A stretch of DNA of 61,354 nucleotides from Mesobacillus selenatarsenatis SF-1 (GCF_000813125.1 NZ_BASE01000079.1:1-61354); one strand, 5' to 3'. Shown: positions 17,245-26,851, counted from the stretch's first letter. Numbers and translations are program-made. Notes: generated by a model from the sequence alone, not told the origin.

Positions 17245-17416
17245 ATCAACATCTCCTTTTTCAAATTGTAAATCTACTATGATTATAGTACTTTTACTCC
17301 CCTAAGTGGAGGAATCCCGTGAAAGTTCATAAGAAATTCACAAAGGTCTACGTAATCTAACTAAGTGTGACATTTCTTATTCTATAACATCTATCCTTAA
17401 TTATCTATTATTAATA

Positions 17417-18686
17417 TTATACCAGTAAATTAAACAACTGATTGTCCTTATTCAATTCCATGAAGGCGAAACCCTTATTCTCCATACTGGCGATCAGTCT
17501 CTGGTAATCATGCTTACTCTTTAATTCAATTCCGACAAGAGCGGGCCCGCTTTCTTTATTATTTTTCTTTGTGTACTCAAACCTGGTGATGTCATCCCCA
17601 GGTCCAAGTACATCATCAAGGAATTCACGCAACGCACCCGCACGCTGTGGAAAATTGACAATAAAGTAATGCAGCAAACCTTCATGGAGCAGCGACTTTT
17701 CCTTAATCTCCTGCATCCTGCTGATATCATTGTTGCCTCCGCTTACAACACATACAACTGACTTTCCTTTTATCTCATCACCGAGAAGGTCCAGGGCAGC
17801 AATCGGCAAAGCTCCTGCCGGTTCAGTTACAATTGCATGCTCATTATATAGTTCAAGGATAGATGAACACACTTTCCCTTCTGGAACTGCAACTAGTCTA
17901 TCGACATTTTCCTTGCAAATTTCATATGTCTTACTGCCAACACATTTTACAGCTGCTCCATCTACGAATGTATCAATTTCCTTTAGGGGAATAACACTAT
18001 TTTGGTCAAAAGCAGCCCTCATGGAGGCTGCACCGCTAGGCTCAACTCCAACTAGCCTGGTGGTCGGTGATACGCTTTTTATATATGTACCCAATCCTGC
18101 CATCAAGCCGCCGCCACCAATACTAGCGATGATATAGTCAACAGAATCCTGACAATCATTCAAGATCTCCACCGCAACGGTTCCCTGTCCGGCAATAACT
18201 TTTTCATCATCGAATGGGTGGATGAATTCCCTTCCTTCTTTTTCAGCACACTCCCGCGCCTCACGGAAAGAATCATCGAAGGTATCACCGACCAGGATGA
18301 TGTCGACGAACTCTCGCCCGAACATTTCGACCTGGCTGATTTTTTTGGCCAGGCGTTGTCGCCGGCATAAAAATTTTTCCGTTCACTCCAAGCTGCCGGC
18401 AAGCATATGCTACACCTTGAGCATGATTGCCTGCACTCGCACAAACCACTCCATTATCAAGCCCTTCTTCCCACAATAACTTCATTGAATAATAAGCGCC
18501 CCTCAGCTTGAAAGAGCGGACATGCTGCAGATCCTCACGCTTCAAATAAATATCAGCTTCATATTTTTCAGATAATCGCTGGTTCAATTGCAATGGAGTG
18601 TGGGCAACAACCTCTTTAAGATGCCGATAAGCAATAAGGATATCCTCTACACTCACCCATTTTTTCTTCACTGTTTCTTGTTTCAT
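17417..18686 (-). pseudogene. ilvA: ilvA threonine deaminase, interrupted by a +1 frameshift in an A7 tract
   Basis: Two overlapping frames together make one IlvA of about 422 residues. The first (from 18686) has the PLP lysine in SFKLRGAYY, SAGNHAQGVA, then leaves frame after MPATTPGQK. The second resumes at MFGREFVDIILVGDTFDDSF and carries GGGGLMAG and a single C-terminal ACT-like domain. The break is a run of seven A on the coding strand (T run at 18340-18346); six would restore the frame. Threonine deaminase makes 2-oxobutanoate for isoleucine. It is either a real mutation, tolerated slippage or a homopolymer sequencing error. No T-box leader is seen upstream. Confidence 0.9.
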
Positions 18687-18845
18687 TTATGTCACCCTCA
18701 CTTTGCAAAATATTAATTTTTCCATTATAACATGAAATATCTTTATGTATTGAATTTTTTAAATATTTAAAATTTTAGGCTTTCATGTTGAATAGAATGG
18801 TAGTAAAATAACATATAATAACGAAAATACGCTGGAGGGAATGAA

Positions 18846-19067
18846 ATGGAATTTTCATTAAACAGTTATGACGGAGCTTTACCGGTAGAGGTCACACTTG
18901 ATGAGGATAACGGCCGCTACATGATTCGCAAAAGTGATACAAGCGGAGAGTACTTCAATAGTCCACTGGAAATGGTAAAGTGGATTCGCGACAACTTTAA
19001 ACCAGATGATTTTTGCATACCCGCAGAATTCACCCAAATGATGAAAAGCCTGGCACAATTCGAATAA
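18846..19067 (+). CDS. Small conserved-looking acidic protein of unknown function
   Basis: 73 residues with GGAGGG six bases before the ATG. It is soluble and acidic, with no signal peptide, Cys or membrane segment; MVKWIRDNFKPDDFCIPAEF is the most distinctive part. I do not recognise the family. It is divergent from ilvA, whose start lies 159 bases away, and ends in its own strong hairpin, so expression as a single gene is likely. Confidence 0.65.
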   Translation: MEFSLNSYDGALPVEVTLDEDNGRYMIRKSDTSGEYFNSPLEMVKWIRDNFKPDDFCIPAEFTQMMKSLAQFE

Positions 19068-19104
19068 CAACTCCATAACGTCATCCAGCCATTTTCTAAA
19101 AACG

Positions 19105-19133
19105 AACAGCCCCTGCGATAAGCAGGGGCTGTT
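19105..19133 (+). terminator. Terminator after the 73-residue gene
   Basis: AACAGCCCCTGC pairs perfectly with GCAGGGGCTGTT around GATAA, followed by GACATTTT. Confidence 0.8.
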
Positions 19134-19150
19134 GACATTTTAATGAAGGC

Positions 19151-19330
19151 TGTTTTCGTAAAAAATGTTTTTAAAATCCTAAAGCCGATTTAACGTAATA
19201 TATACCCATTTTGCAGGTCGGTATTAAGTTTGCATGCTCTTTTCTCATAAGAAGCGTCAACTTTACGAAGGAATATAGGTAATTCCCTCCCATTTTGTAT
19301 TCAATAGCAACAAAGTTTGAGCAAAGAGCC
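19151..19330. repeat. 180-bp dispersed repeat, copy 2
   Basis: Partner of the copy at 5041-5220, same strand and length, with scattered substitutions. Again it fills the gap between a + strand gene and the end of a minus strand gene. The sequence to its left begins AAGGCTGTTTTCG. The reverse complement of that (GAAAACAGCC) lies just right of the other copy, possibly a terminal inverted repeat. Confidence 0.85.
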
Positions 19331-19341
19331 TTATAGGATGA

Positions 19342-20073
19342 TTATGAGGCTATCCTTTTTTCATTTCGGGATTGAAGGATCGTATCCCTTATTTCTTCCG
19401 CAAGGGAAATCAGCTCTTTATCCTTATATTGCCGGCTGTAAACCGGCGGACTAATTGTTACTTTTATTTTTGCAGGTTTGACAAGACGGCCATTTTTTTC
19501 AAATACATCAGCCGTGCCCAGGATTGAAATCGGTACTATCGGAACACCAGAATCTTTCGCAAGACGGAAGCCTCCTGCTTTAAAAAGGCCTACAGGACCA
19601 CCTTTACTTCTCGTTCCTTCCGGAAAAATCACAAGTGAATTTCCTTTCTTTAAAAGTTCCACTCCTGACATAATTGAGCCAGCAGCTTTGTCACGATTCT
19701 TCCGGTCAATAAAGACGCAATCAATGGCTTCCATCCAGGAAGATAAAACCGGGACCTTCTTCACTTCAATTTTCGAAATGAACCCAAAAGGTTTTTCAAT
19801 CGCGCCTATAAGTACAGGTATGTCAAAGTTACCCTCATGGTTACTGGCAAACAGCACCGGACCTTCAGGTATATGATGAAGTCCTTCTACCTCTACCTGC
19901 GATCCTGTCAGTGTCATGAAAGTTTTCGCCCACTTTTTTGGTGTATCATGAATAAGTTGCTTTTTAATATCTGGTTTCAAATCTTCAGGCAATCTTTTTA
20001 ATCTGGATAGTCTGGGGATGGTGTAAACAAGATAGCCACCCATATACAAAAAACACGCAATTAATCGAAGCAT
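19342..20073 (-). CDS. 1-acyl-sn-glycerol-3-phosphate acyltransferase family protein
   Basis: 243 residues. An N-terminal hydrophobic segment (IACFLYMGGYLVYTI) anchors it at the membrane. NHEGNFD is the catalytic HX4D block and VIFPEGTRSKGG the phosphate-binding block of PlsC-type enzymes. VFIDRKNRDKA and VPIVPISI are blocks II and IV. It would acylate lysophosphatidate in phospholipid synthesis. AGGAGG precedes the ATG by five bases. The position beside dfrA matches B. subtilis ypkP, though I recall that gene only loosely. Confidence 0.88.
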   Translation of the reverse strand: MLRLIACFLYMGGYLVYTIPRLSRLKRLPEDLKPDIKKQLIHDTPKKWAKTFMTLTGSQVEVEGLHHIPEGPVLFASNHEGNFDIPVLIGAIEKPFGFISKIEVKKVPVLSSWMEAIDCVFIDRKNRDKAAGSIMSGVELLKKGNSLVIFPEGTRSKGGPVGLFKAGGFRLAKDSGVPIVPISILGTADVFEKNGRLVKPAKIKVTISPPVYSRQYKDKELISLAEEIRDTILQSRNEKRIAS

Positions 20074-20206
20074 TGGATCCTCCTAATGTTATTCTGTTGT
20101 CATTATAATGGATTAGATCACTCAAGACTATATACTTCAATTAATTTATTAAAGATCACTTCGGATAATTTATTTATTTCATGCCGCGAATATTAAAAAT
20201 TCCACA

Positions 20207-20236
20207 TAAAAAAAGCAGTCCAAATCTGGACTGCTT
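20207..20236 (-). terminator. Terminator after thyA-dfrA
   Basis: AAGCAGTCCA pairs with TGGACTGCTT and is followed on the minus strand by TTTTTT, five bases past the dfrA stop. Confidence 0.9.
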
Positions 20237-20240
20237 GGCA

Positions 20241-20729
20241 TTACTTCCGCTTATAAATCAAAAATTCGTAATCATAGGGGTTTTTTTCATCTCTTAGTCC
20301 GATTTCCCTGGATTCGAGCTCCCACTTATCAATGTCGAACACCGGGAAAAACGTATCTCCTTCAAACTGATGATGAATCATCGTAAGGTACAGCTTGTCT
20401 GCATGCTGAAGGACTTCTTTGAATATTTCCGCACCGCCGATGACGAAAATTTCTTCAGATTGATTCTTAGCGGCATAGGCTAACATTTCCTCAATTGAAT
20501 GCATCACTGTACAGCCCTCTGGATCGTAATTATCATCACGTGTAATAACGATATTTTCTCTGCCTGGAAGAGGCTTTCCGATCGAATCATATGTTTTCCT
20601 TCCCATGGCAATCGGATGTCCTATCGTCACACGCTTAAAGAACTTCAAGTCCTCCGGAAGCCTCCAGGGGAGCTGGTTATGGTATCCGATGACTCGATTT
20701 TCATCCATTGCCCATATTAATGATATCAT
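20241..20729 (-). CDS. dfrA: Dihydrofolate reductase
   Basis: 162 residues, the full length of the bacterial enzyme. [14 protein letters not shown], the [13 protein letters not shown] segment (catalytic acidic residue in helix B), [16 protein letters not shown], and [15 protein letters not shown] are typical. It regenerates tetrahydrofolate from dihydrofolate with NADPH. Its ATG overlaps the thyA stop by ATGA, coupling it to the enzyme that produces its substrate. Confidence 0.96.
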   Translation of the reverse strand: MISLIWAMDENRVIGYHNQLPWRLPEDLKFFKRVTIGHPIAMGRKTYDSIGKPLPGRENIVITRDDNYDPEGCTVMHSIEEMLAYAAKNQSEEIFVIGGAEIFKEVLQHADKLYLTMIHHQFEGDTFFPVFDIDKWELESREIGLRDEKNPYDYEFLIYKRK

Positions 20730-21520
20730 ACACTGACAGCCCCTTTGATATGCGGATGCGCTTCATAATTAACCAACTCGAAGTCTTCATATTTAAAATC
20801 AAATATTGATTTGACTTCAGGGTTGATTTTCATTTGTGGCAATGGCTTAGGATCCCGGGTAAGCTGCAGTTTAACCTGCTCCACGTGGTTCGAGTAAATA
20901 TGTGTATCCCCGAAAGTATGAACGAACTCACCAGGCTCAAGATCGCAGACATGAGCGACCATTAAGGTCAGTAAAGCATAGGAAGCGATGTTGAATGGCA
21001 CGCCCAGGAACACATCAGCCGATCTTTGGTACAGCTGGCAGGAAAGCTTGCCATCAGCTACATAAAACTGAAACATGCAATGACATGGAGGCAAGGCCAT
21101 TTTATCGATTTCAGCCACATTCCAGGCATTGACAATCATCCTTCTCGAATCAGGATTAGTTTTAATTGTATGAATCAACTCTGAAATCTGGTCTACCGTA
21201 TCTCCATTTGCACCTGTCCATGAACGCCATTGGCTGCCATAGACCGGGCCCAATTCTCCATTTTCATCTGCCCATTCATTCCAGATGCGCACCCCATTTT
21301 CCTGCAGGTATTTCACGTTTGTATCACCATTCAGGAACCATAGAAGTTCATGGATGATTGATCTTAAGTGTAGTTTTTTGGTTGTTAGCAGCGGAAATCC
21401 ATCTTGGAGATTAAAGCGCATTTGATAGCCGAAAGTACTGATGGTGCCAGTACCTGTCCGATCCTCTTTTTTTACACCAGTATTTAAGACATGTTCGCAA
21501 AGTTCTAGATATTGTTTCAT
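20726..21520 (-). CDS. thyA: Thymidylate synthase
   Basis: 264 residues, the length of the E. coli-type enzyme (the B. subtilis ThyB orthologue). DRTGTGT and the [12 protein letters not shown] segment are conserved, and the catalytic Cys is in [10 protein letters not shown]. It methylates dUMP using methylene-tetrahydrofolate and yields dihydrofolate. It is the first gene of a two-gene operon with dfrA. A modest GCAGGGA site precedes the ATG. Confidence 0.96.
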   Translation of the reverse strand: MKQYLELCEHVLNTGVKKEDRTGTGTISTFGYQMRFNLQDGFPLLTTKKLHLRSIIHELLWFLNGDTNVKYLQENGVRIWNEWADENGELGPVYGSQWRSWTGANGDTVDQISELIHTIKTNPDSRRMIVNAWNVAEIDKMALPPCHCMFQFYVADGKLSCQLYQRSADVFLGVPFNIASYALLTLMVAHVCDLEPGEFVHTFGDTHIYSNHVEQVKLQLTRDPKPLPQMKINPEVKSIFDFKYEDFELVNYEAHPHIKGAVSV

Positions 21521-21671
21521 GAATTTCCCTGCCCTTCAAAACGTTCGATTTCTTTTTCTTATTTTAGCAAATAAATCAATAATGGTGGAAGGATATACCC
21601 TTATTTTGAATTCTCTTATTACTTTGCTATGGGATTCCGTATTTCCTGCCAAGATACATTAGAATAGTCAG

Positions 21672-21789
21672 AAAAGCACAAGCGCCTTGGTCAGCCCCGA
21701 CAACCGCTGGAGGCCCAACCTGTGAAGTCGTTCTTTGACTTCATTGGGCGGATCGAAGCGACTCGAGGGGCTAGGCGCTGCAGCTAGAC
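21672..21789. repeat. ~117-bp hairpin-rich dispersed element, copy 2
   Basis: Same borders and central TGAAGTCGTTCTTTGACTTCA core as the other copies. The flanking inner arms differ: GGCCCAACC...TTGGGCGG here instead of GGACCTGACA...TGACAGGACC. The changes appear on both sides of the core. It fills most of the gap between thyA and the metallopeptidase gene. Confidence 0.88.
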
Positions 21790-21825
21790 AATTCTCGAAG
21801 TGGAAATTTATACTTTCTTATCTGG

Positions 21826-21849
21826 CAAAAAAGGCCTACTTAAGGCCTT
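21826..21849 (-). terminator. Terminator overlapping the metallopeptidase stop
   Basis: AAGGCCT and AGGCCTT pair around a loop containing the TAG stop, followed by TTTTGCC on the minus strand. Confidence 0.8.
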
Positions 21850-22537
21850 CGATATATTGATAGGTTTGCGGTGCAGCTTCCTTAAGCAGTTTTGCCGACA
21901 GTCCGCCAATATAGAACATCGCAAAGCTTTCGGCAAAGTATTCCTCAGGATAATCAAGGAAATAGGCCCGGCCTGGGAAGAGCAGCCTGCTTTCATTCTT
22001 CCAGATTTTCAAAAATCTTTCTTCATGCCTGATTCCGTCATAAACATGGCGGTCAAGAGAATGTGCGAGTTCATGCAATTCTAGGTTCACAGATCCATGG
22101 CCCTTCCCTTTCTCACTGCTGCCAATTTTCACAAGAACGGTCCTTGAACCTCCAATTCCTGGGACCTGATCCCAGGTCTTTTCAGATGTATAACCTCGCG
22201 GAACAATCCCCTTTAAGTGGCTGGCACTTGGATTATCCGTCAATCTGCCTTCAAATAACTTCACTTTAATATTGCTGTCTACCGCTTTAAGGATCATGCT
22301 ATCAGGAAGGAGCATAAGCCTGTTAATAATCTGCGCTGCTTCCCCTTGATCAAAGTCATTTTCCGGCAGAACAATCAACTTACCGGCAAGAAGGACGTTT
22401 TCCGTCTGCAGGGATTCATATAATAGGGATTGTTTAGGATATTCATATAGAAAAATGCCGTCCATATTGGCATTGGAACTGCCAAGCAGTGTAAAGGAAA
22501 GTACGATAACAACGAATATTTGAAAAACTTTACGCAT
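21836..22537 (-). CDS. Secreted lethal-factor-like (ATLF) zinc metallopeptidase
   Basis: 233 residues. A signal peptide (about 1-24, FQIFVVIVLSFTLLGSSNA) predicts secretion. HELAHSLDRHV holds the HEXXH zinc site, and YPEEYFAESFAMFY about 40 residues later supplies the third ligand, as in the domain related to anthrax lethal factor and Pro-Pro endopeptidases. PGIGGSRTVLVKIG precedes the active site. Most chromosomal relatives are uncharacterised. AAAGGGG precedes the ATG. It lies downstream of the TelA/YceG pair but behind its own gap, so a shared role is not implied. Confidence 0.78.
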   Translation of the reverse strand: MRKVFQIFVVIVLSFTLLGSSNANMDGIFLYEYPKQSLLYESLQTENVLLAGKLIVLPENDFDQGEAAQIINRLMLLPDSMILKAVDSNIKVKLFEGRLTDNPSASHLKGIVPRGYTSEKTWDQVPGIGGSRTVLVKIGSSEKGKGHGSVNLELHELAHSLDRHVYDGIRHEERFLKIWKNESRLLFPGRAYFLDYPEEYFAESFAMFYIGGLSAKLLKEAAPQTYQYIEGLK

Positions 22538-22695
22538 TGTTTATCCCCTTTCCTGAAGTGTATTACTGAAGATGTAAAATGGGTGAATGAGTTGTAATTT
22601 TGAGGATATTCTCTATAGTAACCTACTAAAATTATAACATATGACTGCTTGCCTGCTGACTGAGAATTTTAGGAAGCCTCCTGAAATTGCAAATC

Positions 22696-22730
22696 AAAAA
22701 AACTCATCCAAATCAAGAGTTGGATGAGCT
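22696..22730 (-). terminator. Terminator after telA
   Basis: GCTCATCCA pairs with TGGATGAGT, followed by TTTTTTG on the minus strand, shortly after the telA-type stop. Confidence 0.85.
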
Positions 22731-22747
22731 TTTTAATGATGGAGCAG

Positions 22748-23833
22748 TTATTGCTGATTACTATTATTATAATTTTCCATTAGCTGGTTCAAGCGCTGCT
22801 GCCCCTCTTTACGGAGCCGCTTGTTTTCTTCCTCGATGGTTTTAGTCTCCTTCATTCCCTTCAGGATGATATGAAAGCATTCTTCTAACGTTTCAATCTT
22901 GATGCCTGGCACACCTGAATGGCGGGCGATATCGACACTTTGGGCAGCAATATCCTTGGCATTTTTGATTAAAACCTCATTCGTCCTTCGATCGAGCTCT
23001 TTCATCGAATCAGCCACTAACTTTTGCCTTTTTGCAGCAATGGCCTGGATCAATCCGTTCTTGAAAATGGGAATAGTTGTAACGAACGCAGAGTTGATTT
23101 TGCCGATCAACTTCTCATTTCCACGCTGGAGCAGTTTTATTTGAGGTGCAGTCTGCATTGAGACCATTTTCGCTATACTAAGGTCATAGATTCTCTGTTC
23201 AAGAAGTTCAATTGCATTACGCAGTGAAACAAGTTCAATAGATGACAATTGATTCCCTTTCAAAGCATTCTGTTCAAGTTTGGGAAGCTTATTTGACTTC
23301 AGCTCATTCAGCTTCAACTCCGCAGCGACCACATATTTTTCAAGTGTCAGGTAATACTGATGATTCTGTTCATACATACGTTCAAGCATGGTCGCCGTTT
23401 CTGTCATTTCACACTTGTATTCAGATATTTTTATATATACCTGTTCGATTTCCTTTCCCATCGACTGGTATTTTCTATACAGCCTATCCATCATCTTCCC
23501 GTTTTTCTTGAATAGCTTGCTTAAGATTCCACCGGTTGCTTTTTGAAAATCCTTTTTGTCAAAACGATTCATCACCTTGCCTAGCTGCTTAAGCAAGTCC
23601 TCCAAATTGGATGTCCGCATAATATCAAGAATTTGATCAGAGTAACGGGAAATCGCAACCGCTGGCTCTTTTCCGTACTCGAGTATATCGATGCTATTTT
23701 TTTCATCAATGCTCCTAGCCAGCTCTTGAACCTCATGCTCATTCCTCAATGCTAACTTAATATCGGAAACCGGCGCTTCACCACTAGACCTATCAATTGA
23801 CGAGCTGATATTTTGATCATGGGTTGGATTCAT
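22748..23833 (-). CDS. yceH: TelA/YceH toxic-anion resistance protein
   Basis: 361 residues, almost entirely alpha-helical and without membrane segments. LEDLLKQLGKVMNRFDKKDF, KLPKLEQNALKG and QTAPQIKLLQRGNEKLI match the TelA family (tellurite and other envelope stress). GGAGAG precedes the ATG. The gene starts four bases after the yceG stop, so the two are co-translated. B. subtilis has the same yceG-yceH order within the sigma-W/B-controlled yceC-H operon. The TerD-type genes of that operon are absent here. Confidence 0.9.
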   Translation of the reverse strand: MNPTHDQNISSSIDRSSGEAPVSDIKLALRNEHEVQELARSIDEKNSIDILEYGKEPAVAISRYSDQILDIMRTSNLEDLLKQLGKVMNRFDKKDFQKATGGILSKLFKKNGKMMDRLYRKYQSMGKEIEQVYIKISEYKCEMTETATMLERMYEQNHQYYLTLEKYVVAAELKLNELKSNKLPKLEQNALKGNQLSSIELVSLRNAIELLEQRIYDLSIAKMVSMQTAPQIKLLQRGNEKLIGKINSAFVTTIPIFKNGLIQAIAAKRQKLVADSMKELDRRTNEVLIKNAKDIAAQSVDIARHSGVPGIKIETLEECFHIILKGMKETKTIEEENKRLRKEGQQRLNQLMENYNNSNQQ

Positions 23834-23837
23834 CAGC

Positions 23838-25472
23838 TTAATCTCTCCTTAGGATTTTTGAGATACCTTGGAAAAACACCTTTTTCAGGACGGAAGGCTC
23901 CTTTAGCTCTTGTTCAAATTCTATTTCCTCCAGCCAGTGGGATACAAAGGAGCTTTGATCGATGTAGTTTTCTATGTCACTTTGACCAGCTGGGTTATAA
24001 ATCACTATATCAATTCCAAATTGATTTAATAACAATAAGAGTGCAGCATCTGGTCTTGTCAGTGTTCCATTAAGCTGGTTGTTAAATATAATCAGCTTGG
24101 GCACATGCTGCGAGTAGTCAAATTTCTGAAGCATTTTCAGAATCGACTCCGGTATCTGCATCGATTGGTTAAATAAATATACCTTGACATCATCCTCTTT
24201 CTCACTATTCCTCAGCTTAAGCTTCGGCGCTGCACATATATTCCTGATTGCTGAAGCCAGCCCTTTTTGAAGACCAGATGGCAGATGACTATATTTCCAA
24301 AAATGGGCACTAGTCATCTTTTCCAGATTGAGCAGTCCGCCATGATCCAAAGACTTTTGATAATGATATCGGAAATCATTGTTCGCACCTGGAGAAAAGG
24401 GCAAACTTTTAACCAGATGGCTATTTTCCTGAAGAATCAAGCCATGGAGACGGTTCCAATATTCACGGCGATTATTAGCGATGCCATTGATCTTTGCAAA
24501 TAAGACTGGAATCCTTACAGTCTTATTCTGCAATTCGAAATTCGGCCTGAACATTGCCTTTTCCGTGGCAACTAGAAATAATTCGGAGTACGTTGACTTC
24601 AAGGTAATAGAATTGGATATGTACTCTCTCAGTTGCCACGGCTTATATATCACTGTGCCATCGTGGTCGAGGATTTTCTCGATTTCCTTAGATGCCCTGA
24701 ACGCCACTGTAGTAGTCTGCATCCGCCTTTCTGCTGGAAACGGCTCCGGATCACTAGTATCAGGGAAAATATGATAAAAAGTTTTTAATCTATCTTTTTC
24801 TGAAATTGATAAAGGGTCATTCCCGGCTGGTGTGAAGGTAACCAGGTCGCAACCAAGCTCAATTAGAAAGTAAACTAGATACTGGTGACTTTTCCTGTAG
24901 TTCCCATACCAAATAAAAGCAGGCATCTCAACATCGGGATCCGCATCCATAAGATGGTGTTCGAGATGGAATATCCAATTAATGACATCATTAAAAACCT
25001 CAACAAACTCCTTGTTCTCGAGACAGCCTTTTTCATTAAAGGAGTACAGGTCAAACATTTTTATCGCGGCTTCCCTTATTTGTCTGTTTATCAGAAAATG
25101 ATCTGTAGTAAGCAGCAGCTTTTCTTCATCCAGCTGTGTTACAAGACCTTTTATTGATAAATTTGATTCATTGATATATCTGCTAATTTTTTCGATTGAT
25201 TTAATATGGTTTAGAGCATTTGATTTTTTTAACGATGAGTCGCTTAACAAAATTAGCCCGTGCGAATGAACATAATCATACAGTTTGTTATAATAAGCAT
25301 CTTCATCATGAGGAATGCCAATGAACCTGGCTATCACTTGACCGATATGCGTGCAAGGACCCTCTTTTTTGTAAAAAAGACGCTCATTTGGAGAAGTATT
25401 TAACAGGTCCAAACAATTGTCATATGTAACAGGCAATGGGTGTTTGATTAATTTGGTCTTTATTGGGTACAT
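23838..25472 (-). CDS. yceG: YceG-family protein of the tellurite/stress module
   Basis: 544 residues, soluble. FIWYGNYRKSHQYLVYFLIELGCD near residue 190 and a similar motif near the C-terminus (VPKLIIFN...LLLLLNQFGIDIVIYNPAGQSDIENYI) suggest a duplicated Rossmann-like unit, as in the YceG family of predicted stress-linked biosynthetic modules. The biochemical role is unknown. GGGAAGTGA precedes the ATG. It forms a two-gene operon with telA and is divergent from a small membrane-protein gene. Confidence 0.85.
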   Translation of the reverse strand: MYPIKTKLIKHPLPVTYDNCLDLLNTSPNERLFYKKEGPCTHIGQVIARFIGIPHDEDAYYNKLYDYVHSHGLILLSDSSLKKSNALNHIKSIEKISRYINESNLSIKGLVTQLDEEKLLLTTDHFLINRQIREAAIKMFDLYSFNEKGCLENKEFVEVFNDVINWIFHLEHHLMDADPDVEMPAFIWYGNYRKSHQYLVYFLIELGCDLVTFTPAGNDPLSISEKDRLKTFYHIFPDTSDPEPFPAERRMQTTTVAFRASKEIEKILDHDGTVIYKPWQLREYISNSITLKSTYSELFLVATEKAMFRPNFELQNKTVRIPVLFAKINGIANNRREYWNRLHGLILQENSHLVKSLPFSPGANNDFRYHYQKSLDHGGLLNLEKMTSAHFWKYSHLPSGLQKGLASAIRNICAAPKLKLRNSEKEDDVKVYLFNQSMQIPESILKMLQKFDYSQHVPKLIIFNNQLNGTLTRPDAALLLLLNQFGIDIVIYNPAGQSDIENYIDQSSFVSHWLEEIEFEQELKEPSVLKKVFFQGISKILRRD

Positions 25473-25690
25473 AGAATCACTTCCCGCTGAGGACGATAGT
25501 CTAAAATCAATGATCTAAATTGTCTGATTATACTAATTATCATACCATATATAATGAAGCATCTTTTGTCTTGTAATAGCAGTACGGACGACATTATCAA
25601 AGGTTTCATGAAAGTTCATAAATCCTGAATTTCACCTTTATCCCTGTCCATGCATATAAATGAATACTTAAACCTGGAAGGTGAATTCAC

Positions 25691-25951
25691 ATGCGATTTA
25701 TTATTAAAAGAGAGCCTATTGAGGATTTGCGGTTGGAGTTGCGGAAGGTCACCCAAGCAATGTGTTCAGGGCATCTTGTTTTAGTTGATCTATTATTCTA
25801 TTCATTTATTTTCACCGTCTTAATCATTCCGGCAGCATCTCCTTTACTCCACTTCACAGGCACCTTTTTACTCATATATGTATCATTTGCCTGCATATTC
25901 TTGTTTGTCAGGAGGTCATTAAGAGAAATCACCGATTATCACGATAAGTAG
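25691..25951 (+). CDS. Small two-helix membrane protein of unknown function
   Basis: 86 residues with GGAAGGTG seven bases before the ATG. A basic cytoplasmic start (FIIKREPIEDLRLELRKV) is followed by two hydrophobic helices (about 28-50 and 53-72), then a charged tail (RRSLREITDYHDK). I do not recognise the family. It is flanked by yceG (divergent) and terC (convergent), so a link to the stress module is possible but unproven. Confidence 0.65.
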   Translation: MRFIIKREPIEDLRLELRKVTQAMCSGHLVLVDLLFYSFIFTVLIIPAASPLLHFTGTFLLIYVSFACIFLFVRRSLREITDYHDK

Positions 25952-25973
25952 ACTTTATGTTCAATTAGGAAAA

Positions 25974-26018
25974 TAAAAAAAGGAACAGACCTGTATCCGG
26001 TATCCGTTCCTGGGTTCC
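25974..26018 (-). terminator. Terminator after terC
   Basis: GGAAC and GTTCC arms with an imperfect inner stem, followed by TTTTTTTATTTTCC on the minus strand just past the terC stop. Confidence 0.7.
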
Positions 26019-26019
26019 T

Positions 26020-26808
26020 TTATTGGACATTCTTTTGCTGCTCACTTGCTTCAGCTTTTTTCTTGTTCAAGTAGTGGACAACAAACGTTGCCGTAAAAGT
26101 AATCAGCAACAGAATAAAGAAATGGGCATGTTCTATATGGATGCCAAAGACGCCAGCCAACATTTTTCCGGATATGATAAAAATCAGGATATATGCAGTC
26201 GTCTCAAGTTCAGGGATCTTTTCAATCAATCTAAGGAATATCCCCGCAACTCCTCGCATCATCAGAACACCCAGCATACCGCCAAGAAGCAAGACCCACA
26301 CTTCCTCGCTGATGCCCAAAGCCGCAAGGACACTGTCCACTGAGAACGCTATATCCATTAATTCCACTGCAGCAACCGTACCCCAGAATGTACCAAACAA
26401 CCGGATCAGCAGGCCGCTTTGGTTGATTCCTGCGACTTCCTCGTTACCCTGACTCTCCCCTTTTTTCTTCTCGATGAAGTATTTAATTGCCAGCCAGGCC
26501 AGATAACCAGCACCGAGTACTTTCACCCACCAGAACTCAATTAAATAAACACCTATCCCAATTGCGATGAACCTGAACGCATATGCGCCCAGTAATCCAT
26601 AGAACAACGCTCTTTTCCTCTGTTTATCCGGCAAGTGTTTTACCATCACTGCCAGTACCAGGGCATTATCAGCAGATAAAAGCCCTTCGAGAATGACGAG
26701 CGTTCCGATTAGCCCCCAACTGACAGGATCCGTTAAAACCTCGACCCACATATCCCAATTGAAAAACTGGACATAAGTATCAACAAACCCTTGTAGTATT
26801 TCTGCCAT
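26020..26808 (-). CDS. TerC-family membrane protein (Mn exporter type)
   Basis: 262 residues from the ATG at 26808, nine bases after GGGAGGA; the longer frame is unsupported. About seven transmembrane helices. LEGLLSADNALVLAVMVKHLP and VELMDIAFSVDSVLAAL are the paired Asp-containing TerC motifs. B. subtilis YceF and YkoY (MeeF, MeeY) belong here and export Mn to metallate secreted enzymes. I cannot say which paralogue this is. Closeness to TelA and YceG favours YceF. No yybP-ykoY riboswitch is visible upstream. Confidence 0.88.
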   Translation of the reverse strand: MAEILQGFVDTYVQFFNWDMWVEVLTDPVSWGLIGTLVILEGLLSADNALVLAVMVKHLPDKQRKRALFYGLLGAYAFRFIAIGIGVYLIEFWWVKVLGAGYLAWLAIKYFIEKKKGESQGNEEVAGINQSGLLIRLFGTFWGTVAAVELMDIAFSVDSVLAALGISEEVWVLLLGGMLGVLMMRGVAGIFLRLIEKIPELETTAYILIFIISGKMLAGVFGIHIEHAHFFILLLITFTATFVVHYLNKKKAEASEQQKNVQ

Positions 26809-26851
26809 TCTAGATGTTCCTCCCATTTTTTTGGTTCTTAGGAATTGTATA

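Noticed and set aside
17316-17345. PhoP-box-like repeats (TTCATA-N5-TTCACA) upstream of tatA
   Set aside because: Only two imperfect half-sites on the opposite strand; a similar chance match occurs at 25610-25640, so the signal is too weak.
18687-18845. T-box leader for ilvA
   Set aside because: The 159-base divergent gap has no T-box sequence, specifier loop or terminator/antiterminator pair.
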